Positions 1-6,297 of a stretch of DNA of 64,000 bases are shown here, in pieces. Source of the stretch: Candidatus Sericytochromatia bacterium S15B-MN24 CBMW_12 (GTDB taxonomy: Bacteria > Cyanobacteriota > Sericytochromatia > S15B-MN24 > UBA4093); NCBI GenBank assembly GCA_002083825.1, contig DAZV01000048.1:1-64000 (forward strand), written 5' to 3'. Numbering within the stretch: the stretch's first letter is position 1; each line of letters begins with the position of its first letter. The translations under genes were made by a program, and so were the position numbers. Under the pieces are notes generated by a model. It worked only from the letters and a program-made list of their open reading frames with translations, was not told the origin of the DNA and did no database searches.

Positions 1-53
1 GAGGGCGGTGGCCGCTCACTAAATTCTCAATTTATCTGCCTCGAAGTTGTTGA

Positions 54-206
54 CACATTCCGGGCGATGGCCTCCTCGACAGGGTGGTCCATTTCCCCAC
101 CCAGGGCTCACAGCTGACTGCCAATAGCATCGAGGCAACCCTCGAAGGCCAAACCACCGATGGCACCCCGATCGAAGGAAAGGACTCCGTTCACATCGTG
201 AAATAA
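54..206 (+). pseudogene. C-terminal remnant of an unknown gene
   Basis: An open frame without a start runs to a TAA at 204-206. Its last 30 or so residues read like a real beta-rich C-terminus, ending in GKDSVHIVK. The frame is closed by a TGA at 51-53, just upstream. I read it as the tail of a truncated or frameshifted gene. The family is not recognised. A GC-rich hairpin follows at 227-255, as expected after a real gene end. The rest of 1-474 holds only this hairpin and a dispersed repeat. Confidence 0.25.
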
Positions 207-226
207 TCGGCCACCCAAGACAGCAC

Positions 227-255
227 GAAGCCCAGGGATCAGTTCCCCGGGCTTC
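227..255 (+). terminator. GC-rich hairpin after the gene remnant
   Basis: Near-perfect stem GAAGCCC-(A)-GGG / CCC-(C)-GGGCTTC with a short loop, followed by CCGTTT. The same type of hairpin follows both fic genes (5404-5430 and 29770-29800), each time a short distance before a copy of the dispersed repeat described at 403. Confidence 0.45.
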
Positions 256-402
256 CCGTTTCATTGACCCCTGTCTCACCCATTATCGGCACAAAGGGCG
301 AGAACCTGGAACTCATCATCGCGGGGGACGTCGAAGCCCTCAAGGGGAGTGCTCCGCAAGGGAGATGATAAGCCCCCAGGACTCCCTGGGACCGCTTCCG
401 TT

Positions 403-463
403 TACACGTTGAAGCGGAAGTGCATGACGGCACCCTTCCAATCCGTTCAAGCATTCGAGTGGC
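403..463. repeat. Dispersed structured repeat, copy A (ychF-tail type)
   Basis: Starts TACACGTTGAAGCGGAAG and continues to ...ATCCGTTCAAGC. It is similar to copies at 3051, 5458 and 29825. The left half matches the reverse complement of the last codons and stop of ychF (32015-32044). GTTGAA at the left can pair with TTCAA(G/C) at the right, enclosing smaller complementary segments. It lies just beyond the 3' end of the anti-sigma gene. Confidence 0.6.
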
Positions 464-474
464 AATTGCAGGGC

Positions 475-966
475 CTAACGCGTCACTCGAACCGGGAGGC
501 GTTGTTGATCAAACGCCTGGAGAAAAGCATGGCTAATCGCAAAGCCGACCGCCATCCAGAGCATCCCTTGGCTAAGAGAAGCCCAAGGCAGATGATCGAG
601 TAGCATGGGTATCAGGGCGAGGCGGTCGTTCCAAGCCAGTCCGGCAGCCCTGTCGCCATGTAGCATCAGGTGCATGATGAGCGCAGGCACCACTGCCACC
701 CCCCACGCAGTCACCACGTCGCCGAGCCAATCGAACCTTGGAATTGGCGCCAAACCAGGCTGAGCGGGCAAGGTCGCCAGGACCGCGTCTAGGAGATCGC
801 CCGGTGCGGTCACCGGCGCAACGCTGGCAAGCACGTTGTTCATTGCTTGCCAGCTAGCATACTCGGAGGCGCAGGCCGCGCAGGCCGCAAAGTGGGGCTC
901 GGGCGAGGACAGGACGTCGAAGCGCTGGCGGAGCTGCAGGCACTCGCTCGAAAGCATCTCGCTCAT
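475..966 (-). CDS. Putative anti-sigma factor (zinc-finger type, membrane-bound)
   Basis: 163 residues. The N-terminal part has an HFAACAACASEY motif, the His-x3-Cys-x2-Cys core of the ZAS anti-sigma domain. The C-terminal half has two hydrophobic stretches (around residues 85-105 and 130-150) that probably cross the membrane. The start overlaps the end of the ECF sigma gene by 4 bases (ATGA), a translationally coupled pair in which the anti-sigma factor would hold the sigma factor at the membrane until a signal arrives. Function comes from motif and context; the overall sequence is not a close match to a family I know. Confidence 0.7.
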   Translation of the reverse strand: MSEMLSSECLQLRQRFDVLSSPEPHFAACAACASEYASWQAMNNVLASVAPVTAPGDLLDAVLATLPAQPGLAPIPRFDWLGDVVTAWGVAVVPALIMHLMLHGDRAAGLAWNDRLALIPMLLDHLPWASLSQGMLWMAVGFAISHAFLQAFDQQRLPVRVTR

Positions 967-1544
967 ATCAACCCCCGTTTCTCTAGGACGCCCTTGAGCA
1001 GGGCCTTGCCGCGAAAGAGATGAGTCTTGACGGTCCCCACCGGGAGGCCGAGCACCTCGGCGATCTCCTCGTACTTCATTGCTTGAAAATGGTGGAGGGC
1101 GATGACGAGGCGATACTTCTCCGGCAGCTCCATCATAGCCGCCTGAATGGCCTGCTGGGTATCCCTCTGGAGAAAGCCGATCGCCGGGTTGGTGTCCTGC
1201 GCCTCGAGTCGGTCATGCAAGGCTCCCCCCTCCTCGCCGTCGAGGATCGCAAGCTCCCGTGCCAGATGGCGCGATCGCGCGTAGCAGAGGTTCCGGACGA
1301 TGACGAAGGCCCAAGTCGAGAAGGTACTCTCGCCCCGATAGGCGCTCAGGCCCTGATAGATCCGGACGAAGGCCTCCTGAGCCAGGTCCCTAGCCTCCTC
1401 GGGATTCCCCAAGTAGCGCAGGGCGAAGCCGTAAATCCGGTCTTGGTGACGGCGGACCAGTTCCGTGAAGGCGTCGCGATCCCCCGATTGTGCGCGCGTT
1501 ACGAGCACCCTGTCTACCTCGGGGGTGCTGAGAAGGATCTTCAT
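963..1544 (-). CDS. ECF-type RNA polymerase sigma factor (SigE/RpoE-like)
   Basis: 193 residues, normal for ECF sigma factors. Region 2 spans about residues 20-90, with AFTELVRRHQDRIYGFALRY and RDLAQEAFVRIYQGL, and binds core polymerase and the -10 element. Region 4 spans about 130-185, with LPEKYRLVIALHHF and YEEIAEVLGLPVGTVKTHLF, and is the helix-turn-helix that reads the -35 element. It is followed by its anti-sigma gene with a 4-base overlap. The divergent DUF6249-like and DUF4097 genes start about 125 bases away and are likely members of the same stress circuit, because DUF4097 genes often accompany ECF sigma/anti-sigma pairs. Confidence 0.92.
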   Translation of the reverse strand: MKILLSTPEVDRVLVTRAQSGDRDAFTELVRRHQDRIYGFALRYLGNPEEARDLAQEAFVRIYQGLSAYRGESTFSTWAFVIVRNLCYARSRHLARELAILDGEEGGALHDRLEAQDTNPAIGFLQRDTQQAIQAAMMELPEKYRLVIALHHFQAMKYEEIAEVLGLPVGTVKTHLFRGKALLKGVLEKRGLI

Positions 1545-1669
1545 GCGAGCTTCATCAGAGAGTGTCCGAAAAACTTTCCAATATAAAATGCGACAGAGTG
1601 AAACAATTCATTCCCTTGCTCGCTCATACCCATTAACACGTAATGGTTCACCTTCGAAAGGAGCCGACA

Positions 1670-2032
1670 TTGGAAGACATCCTCGTCCCACTTGGACTGT
1701 TTGCGACCATCTTCGCGATCATCTTCGCCAACAACTACCTCAAGTATCGCCGCGACATGGCCATGATCCAGCGCGGGCTCGATCCCCGCACTCCGCTCGG
1801 CGCCCAGCCCCAGGATTTCGCTGCCTTTCGCATGGAACGGGGCCTTACGCTGACCGGCATCGGGCTTGCCTTGACCATCGGACTCGGGTTCATCGGCTTC
1901 GGCCCCTGGTTACTCGGCGGCCTTGTTCCGCTCTTCATCGGCCTCAGCCGGCTTCTCGCCGTACTCCTGGAACGCGAACGCCAGGTGGCCCTCCCCTCGC
2001 AGTCCAGCAGCACCACGGAGAGCGACAAGTAA
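1670..2032 (+). CDS. Small membrane protein, DUF6249-like
   Basis: About 120 residues. I chose the TTG at 1670 because AAAGGAG lies at 1657-1663, seven bases upstream, and the protein then begins directly with a transmembrane helix (LGLFATIFAIIFANNYLKYR). The ATG at 1643 has no ribosome binding site. A cytosolic stretch with MIQRGLDP follows, then two more hydrophobic segments (about 65-85 and 88-105) and a polar Ser-rich tail. This topology matches DUF6249 proteins found beside ECF sigma operons. It ends one base before the DUF4097 gene, so the two are cotranscribed. Biochemical role unknown. Confidence 0.7.
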   Translation: MEDILVPLGLFATIFAIIFANNYLKYRRDMAMIQRGLDPRTPLGAQPQDFAAFRMERGLTLTGIGLALTIGLGFIGFGPWLLGGLVPLFIGLSRLLAVLLERERQVALPSQSSSTTESDK

Positions 2033-2033
2033 C

Positions 2034-2969
2034 ATGCGGAAAGTCATCATCGGTATCGTTGTCGGCGCCATGGGCGCCACCCTCGTCACCGCCGGTTTTG
2101 CCGTCTCGAAGGGCGTCTCCTTCGCTGCGGACATCGTCAGTTGGGGACGCAGCCTCCAGGATGCGAAGCATGCCGAGCGCCTCGAAAAGCGAACCTTTCC
2201 CCTTGATGGCCTGAAGGAGCTGGAGATCGAAAGCCACGCCGGCGACATCGCCATCGAAGAGAGCGACGTCTCCGAGGTTCAAGTCATCGCGAGCCTCAGG
2301 GCCATCGGCAAGGATGAGGAGGTCGCCGAGAAGCACCTCGCGGACCTCCGCTGGACGTCCGAAATCAAGGGGGGGACCCTCAAGATCGCCTCACAGCCAG
2401 TGGAGACGGGTTTCAGCTTCTCCTTCGAAAGCGGTGGCCTCAAGTTACAGAACCGGGCGATCAACTTCCGGGTGCTCCTGCCGAAGGGCGCCAAGCTGCC
2501 AGTCAAGGCCGAAGGGGACTCCGGAGACGTGACCCTTTCCAGGCTCCAGGCAGGGGCATCCGTGAGCGTGGGCTCGGGCAACATCATCACTCACGACGTC
2601 CAAGGGGAGCTCGAGGTCACGGCAGATTCCGGAAAGGTTGCCGTGAACGGCGGGGCGGGACACCTCAAGGTTGAGACCGGCTCGGGGACGGTCCAAATCA
2701 ACGAGCGAGCAGGAACCCTCACGGTCGAGACGGGTTCAGGCGACGTCACCTTACAGCAGTCCAAAGCCAATGCACCCAGCATCTCCTTGGAAACTGGCTC
2801 CGGGGATGTCGAAGCCAAGTTATCCCGTCGGGCGTCTTGGCGCTTCAAGCTCGACGCCAGCGTCGGAACCATCGATAACGCGCTGCCGTCCAGCGGCGAG
2901 GGGCCCAACAGCCACAACTTCGAGGCCTCGACCGGTAGCGGGAACATCACCATCAAGGCCAATTCCTGA
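2034..2969 (+). CDS. DUF4097 family beta-strand repeat protein
   Basis: 311 residues. An N-terminal hydrophobic helix (about residues 4-22) serves as signal or anchor. The remainder is a regular beta-solenoid type repeat with recurring SGDV, GSGN, GSGT and TGSGDV turns, typical of DUF4097/DUF4098 adhesin-like proteins. The start at 2034 follows the upstream TAA by one base. The ORF stays open upstream, but the additional residues read as a shadow of the preceding gene. It probably sits on the outer face of the inner membrane and belongs to the ECF envelope-stress module. Function is unknown experimentally. Confidence 0.8.
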   Translation: MRKVIIGIVVGAMGATLVTAGFAVSKGVSFAADIVSWGRSLQDAKHAERLEKRTFPLDGLKELEIESHAGDIAIEESDVSEVQVIASLRAIGKDEEVAEKHLADLRWTSEIKGGTLKIASQPVETGFSFSFESGGLKLQNRAINFRVLLPKGAKLPVKAEGDSGDVTLSRLQAGASVSVGSGNIITHDVQGELEVTADSGKVAVNGGAGHLKVETGSGTVQINERAGTLTVETGSGDVTLQQSKANAPSISLETGSGDVEAKLSRRASWRFKLDASVGTIDNALPSSGEGPNSHNFEASTGSGNITIKANS

Positions 2970-3050
2970 TCGACTAAACAGCCTCGTGAACGTTCCAGAC
3001 TTGCGGCTCGAAACAGTAGAACCGCTCGTTGATTAAGGTGGGATCTTGCT

Positions 3051-3116
3051 TACACGTTGAATCTGAAGTGCGGGACGTCGCACTTTCACTCCGTTCAACC
3101 CTCCGAACGGCCGCTT
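3051..3116. repeat. Dispersed structured repeat, copy B
   Basis: TACACGTTGAATCTGAAGTG, then GGGACGTCGCACTT and CACTCCGTTCAAC. An internal perfect hairpin AAGTGCG / CGCACTT sits inside the outer GTTGAA / TTCAAC pairing. It lies between the convergent ends of the DUF4097 gene and the GNAT gene. Confidence 0.6.
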
Positions 3117-3206
3117 CCTCTCATCGTTATGCCGTCCCTATGAGGATGGATAGCCTCCGAGCGGCTGCACGTCATCAAAAGCGGTCATCGCGGCACTGCG
3201 ACTGCA

Positions 3207-3755
3207 TTACCGCAGGATGGAATAAAGCTTCACGTCCCGGTAAGTTTCATGCTTCAACCAATAGCCTCGAAGAATACCTTCAAAGGTCAGTCCAACCTTT
3301 TGCATCACGCGTTCTGAGGCCGCGTTCTCCACCATGCACTTGGCCTCGATCCGGTGGAGCCCCATGACTTCAAATCCGAACTGAACGACGATCTTGGCCG
3401 CTTCGGTTGCCAAGCCTTGGCCCCAATACTGGCGCGACAACGAATAGCCAAACTCCCTTCGAGAATGGCAACCATCCCAAGCATCAAAGCCGGTGGCCCC
3501 GATGAGTCGTTGGGTTTCTTTCAAAACGATGCCCCAGGGAACGGGCTCATTCTTGCGCGCCCTCTCAATGAAGGTCTCAATGAGGAGCCTCGAATCCATC
3601 GGAGCCTTTGGGGAGGACCAAGTCGTAAATCGCGAAACCATGGGATCGGAGGCATACGCGAAGACCTCTGAAGCGTCCTCGATGACGAAGGGACGGAGAT
3701 TGAGGCGGGAGGTCTCTAGCTTGGGTAATGCAGAAAAAATCGTCGCTTCAGTCAA
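3207..3755 (-). CDS. GNAT family N-acetyltransferase (RimJ/RimL-like)
   Basis: 182 residues, the usual size. It shows LETSRLNLRPF near the N-terminus, the acetyl-CoA binding segment RREFGYSLSRQYWGQGLATE (about residues 97-116), and the C-terminal NAASERVMQKVGLTFEGILR motif characteristic of RimJ/RimL-type acetyltransferases. Such enzymes acetylate the N-terminal amine of ribosomal proteins or small molecules, and the substrate cannot be told from sequence. It is monocistronic, convergent with the DUF4097 gene. Confidence 0.88.
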   Translation of the reverse strand: MTEATIFSALPKLETSRLNLRPFVIEDASEVFAYASDPMVSRFTTWSSPKAPMDSRLLIETFIERARKNEPVPWGIVLKETQRLIGATGFDAWDGCHSRREFGYSLSRQYWGQGLATEAAKIVVQFGFEVMGLHRIEAKCMVENAASERVMQKVGLTFEGILRGYWLKHETYRDVKLYSILR

Positions 3756-3872
3756 TAAGGCCTCCGCTCAGTCTCCCTCGGACGTCTTCGAATGCTCCTC
3801 GGTCAGAACGCGATCGCCTGGCACACCAGCGAAATAGAAATAATAGTATAACGCCATACCGGAGATCAATCA

Positions 3873-4171
3873 TCAGGGCTTCTCGGAGGAGAAGTCTCCT
3901 CGGATGACGCGGAACCCCGGCGGTGCGTCATGCCACTCATGATGACGGATGAAGCGAATCTCCCCGATAATCGCCTCAACTAGCGAAGCAAATATCCCCC
4001 TTCAAGCCAGTAGCCGATCCGCTCGGAGGCAATCGCCCACCGATAGCGGATAAGCAACTGCTTCTCGTGCTCTTCCGTGAGCGCTTTACGGTGCGAGGGC
4101 AAGTCCAGGGTCCCGGTGCAATGACATCCACCCGCGTCACCCACGACGATCAAGCCGAGGACGGAAGGCCT
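3873..4171 (-). pseudogene. Decayed gene pieces upstream of fic1
   Basis: Two protein-like stretches lie on the minus strand in different frames. The first, 4171 to 3980, has no start and contains VGDAGGCHCTGTLDLPSHRK followed by a segment ending IGYWLEGGYLLR and a stop at 3980-3982. The second, about 3997 to 3873, reads VEAIIGEIRFIRHHEWHD and ends SSEKP with a stop at 3873-3875. Their charge pattern is not that of random frames. I infer remains of one or two small genes whose 5' part was lost when the fic1 promoter region came to lie beside them. Families not recognised. Confidence 0.4.
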
Positions 4172-4194
4172 TGAAGAAGAAAAGCCTTGTCCCC

Positions 4195-4241
4195 AAGGCG
4201 AATAACGGCTACTATCGCTTCAAATAATGGAGCGATTCGAC
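4195..4241 (+). promoter_or_regulatory. fic1 promoter/leader with conserved inverted repeat
   Basis: AAGGCGAATAACGGCTACTATCG with CTTC following is the counterpart of AAGCGAATAGCCGCTATTAT upstream of the second fic (28560-28590). Both contain the inverted halves GCGAATA / TATCGC and a -10-like TACTAT or TATTAT. A conserved TGGAGCGA then serves as ribosome binding site for the ATG at 4242. The conservation between the two loci suggests an operator for shared or autogenous control (inference). Confidence 0.4.
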
Positions 4242-5381
4242 ATGAGACCGCGTGAACCATGGATCTGGCAAAACCCCGAATGGCCTGAGTTCCGCTGGGA
4301 TGCGGGAGGCCTTTCGCCTGCGCTGTCTCGCGCACGGCTCGCTCAGGGCAAAGTGCTGGGGATGTTGCGGCTGCTCGATGCCAACCTGACCTCAGAAGCC
4401 GCTGCCCTCATCCTGGTGCAAGACGGCCTCACGACGAGCGCCATTGAAGGTGAACGACTCGATCTGGAGGCGGTTCGCTCATCGGTCGCCCGGCGGTTGG
4501 GATTGCCGACAGCAGGCTTGCCAACGCCACCCCAAGCCGTTGATGGACTGATCGATGTCCTGCTGGATGCGACCCAGCACTATGATCATCCCTTGACGCC
4601 TGAACGGTTGCTCGGTTGGCAAGCGGCACTCTTTCCGACCGGCTACTCCGGACTCCATCGCATCCGGGTTGGCGAATGGAGGGGGGAAGAACCGATGCAG
4701 GTCATCTCCGGACGGATCGGGCGAGAAAGGGTGCACTTCATCGCCCCGCCGCGCGATCGCCTGGAACATGAAATCGAGAAGTTTCTAGGTTGGTTCAACG
4801 CACCATCCCTTGAGGTCGACGGCCTCATCCGAGCGGGGCTCGCCCACCTCTGGTTCGCGACCCTCCACCCCTTCGAGGACGGTAACGGTCGCTTAGCGCG
4901 AGCCATCACCGACATGGCGCTCAGCCAAGACGAAGGCCAGCGCATGCGCGTCTTCAGCCTATCCGCTCAGATCCTGAAGGAGCGCGAGGCTTACTATGAC
5001 ATCCTTGAAAAGACTCAGCGCGGCGGCATGGAGGTGACGGGGTGGCTCAGGTGGTTCCTGCAACAGGTCGAAGCTGCCGCGAGCAAGGCCGAAGAGACCG
5101 TGGAGCAGACCCTGCGCAAGGCGCGCTTCTGGCTGAGGCATCAAGAACATGATCTCAACGAACGCCAGCGCAAGGTGCTCAATCGCCTGCTGGACGCCGG
5201 CTCCACCGGATTCGAAGGCGACCTCAACACCCGAAAATACATGGGCATGACCAAGACGAGCCGTGCCACGGCGTATCGCGAACTTGCAGACCTGGTCGAC
5301 AAGGGTTGCCTTCGCCCGACGGGTAAGGGCGGGCGCAGCAGCAGCTACGAACTCCTCTGGGACGGATACGCTGACTTTTAG
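4242..5381 (+). CDS. Fic family AMP-transferase with N-terminal inhibitory helix and C-terminal winged helix (copy 1)
   Basis: 379 residues from ATG 4242; GGAG at 4229-4232 lies ten bases upstream. An upstream ATG at 4227 is in frame, but the TGGAGCGA it overlaps is conserved as a Shine-Dalgarno at the second copy. Order: DUF4172-like N-terminus (WIWQNPEWPEFRWD), inhibitory motif TTSAIEGE (about residues 63-70) that self-inhibits class II Fic proteins, catalytic loop HPFEDGNGRLAR (about 208-219), and a C-terminal winged helix containing KTSRATAYRELADLVDKG. Fic enzymes move AMP from ATP to hydroxyls of target proteins. The inhibitory motif is intact, so the protein should be self-restrained rather than needing an antitoxin. 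A paralogue lies at 28607. Confidence 0.93.
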   Translation: MRPREPWIWQNPEWPEFRWDAGGLSPALSRARLAQGKVLGMLRLLDANLTSEAAALILVQDGLTTSAIEGERLDLEAVRSSVARRLGLPTAGLPTPPQAVDGLIDVLLDATQHYDHPLTPERLLGWQAALFPTGYSGLHRIRVGEWRGEEPMQVISGRIGRERVHFIAPPRDRLEHEIEKFLGWFNAPSLEVDGLIRAGLAHLWFATLHPFEDGNGRLARAITDMALSQDEGQRMRVFSLSAQILKEREAYYDILEKTQRGGMEVTGWLRWFLQQVEAAASKAEETVEQTLRKARFWLRHQEHDLNERQRKVLNRLLDAGSTGFEGDLNTRKYMGMTKTSRATAYRELADLVDKGCLRPTGKGGRSSSYELLWDGYADF

Positions 5382-5466
5382 CGAGACGCCCCAAAAGCCG
5401 AGGAAGCCCGGGATCGATTCCCCGGGCGTCCCGTTCGATCAGAGAACCTTGGCGAGCTACACGTTG
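5163..5466 (+). repeat. Near-identical 3' tract shared with fic2
   Basis: From codons near CGCCAGCGCAAGG to the start of repeat C, this stretch equals 29528-29833 except for a 2-base indel at the stop codon and two or three loop changes. Upstream of 5163 the two fic genes are clearly diverged. The pattern indicates recent gene conversion or recombination of the 3' part only. Confidence 0.85.
5402..5432 (+). terminator. Hairpin downstream of fic1
   Basis: GGAAGCCCGGG / CCCGGGCGTCC stem-loop starting about 20 bases after the fic1 stop. The same hairpin, with two loop changes, follows fic2. No long T tract is present, so termination strength is uncertain. Confidence 0.5.
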
Positions 5467-5530
5467 AATCGGAAGTGCATGACGATGCAGTTTCACTCCG
5501 TTCAACACTTCGAGTGGCCGCTCCCCTCTC
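5458..5530. repeat. Dispersed structured repeat, copy C
   Basis: Its first 28 bases (from the C at 5457) are identical to the reverse complement of the ychF 3' end at 32015-32042. It can fold with outer stem GTTGAA / TTCAAC, then CGGA / TCCG and GTG / CAC, and an inner TGCAT-GACG-ATGCA hairpin. It sits after fic1. Confidence 0.7.
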
Positions 5531-5592
5531 GTCACGAGAGACGGTTCGTCGGGGGCGTTGGGCGGTACAATGAGGGCAACGGAGGTAACGGC

Positions 5593-5799
5593 ATGAACGA
5601 ACTGATCGTCATGGTCGAGGAAGCACCCGAGGGCGGCTACATCGCACGTGCCCTGGGGGCCTCAATCTTCACCGAGGCGGACACCCTCGACGAGCTGCGC
5701 GACCAGGTCCGGGACGCGGTGCGCTGCCACTACGAGCAAGGCCAGGCCCCCAAGATCATCCGGCTGCACTTCGTCCGTGAAGAGGTCATCGCGGTTTGA
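5593..5799 (+). CDS. HicB-like antitoxin-fold protein, orphan
   Basis: 68 residues; GGAGGTAAC at 5581 gives a strong ribosome binding site and TACAAT at 5566 a -10 candidate. The MVEEAPEGGYIARALG segment followed by TEADTLDELRDQVRDAV and CHYEQG is the partial RNase-H-like fold of HicB/DUF1902 type proteins. In most genomes it is paired with a HicA mRNA-interferase toxin gene. I find no hicA frame within 400 bases on either side, so it is an orphan or a domesticated regulator. A frameshifted copy of its 3' third lies at 21441-21522. Confidence 0.75.
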   Translation: MNELIVMVEEAPEGGYIARALGASIFTEADTLDELRDQVRDAVRCHYEQGQAPKIIRLHFVREEVIAV

Positions 5800-6297
5800 G
5801 GTTGCGGCACACCTTGGCATGAGCCGCGACGAGTTGGCCAATCGTTTATTTTGATGATCTCACTTGCTCGAAATCCGAACCGAAATCATCGGATCTTCGG
5901 GCATCAGCCGAACCAAAAAGCGATGCCGTACGCCCGGCGCGATTCCCCTCCAGCCACCCGTTAGCCTGCTTGCCAGGCCAGGCATGACTTCCGCATGAAG
6001 AAACGCACGAAACGCATCATGCTTGGGAGCCTCATGGGCCTGGCGCTGATCTGCTCCGGCGATCGCGGCCTGGTCGGGACCATGGCGTCACGCCTGTCCG
6101 GCAGCGTGGATAGCTAGAAGCCGCCCATGATTTCCTGCTACTCCTCCTTTCTGGCATTGACCGGTCTCTGTGGGTTCAACCGCTTGCTTGTGAGCGGTTG
6201 GTGAGCCAACTGTTCTATTGATAGGGTTGGCGAGGCTGTCTGCTTGTTTGATTAGCAGTCGTTCCAGCTGGGTAGTTAGAGAACATAGGAGAATGAT
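5800..6297. other. Intergenic region with one short ORF and a hairpin
   Basis: Between the hicB-like gene and the NHL lipoprotein there is a possible 40-codon ORF (5995-6117) and a hairpin AACCGCT / AGCGGTT at about 6178-6201. An AGGAGAATGATATG ribosome binding site precedes the gene at 6298. I see no hicA and no other gene-like frame. Confidence 0.5.
5995..6117 (+). CDS. Possible 40-residue secreted or membrane peptide
   Basis: ATG to TAG, 40 codons. It begins MKKRTKR and continues with a hydrophobic run containing LGSLMGLALICSG, the pattern of a signal peptide, and ends SGSVDS. There is no strong ribosome binding site. It may be a tiny exported protein or a truncated signal peptide left from a lost gene. 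No family recognised. Confidence 0.3.
   Translation: MKKRTKRIMLGSLMGLALICSGDRGLVGTMASRLSGSVDS

Noticed and set aside
5800-5990. hicA toxin downstream of the hicB-like gene
   Set aside because: No frame with the HicA dsRBD-like pattern on either strand.
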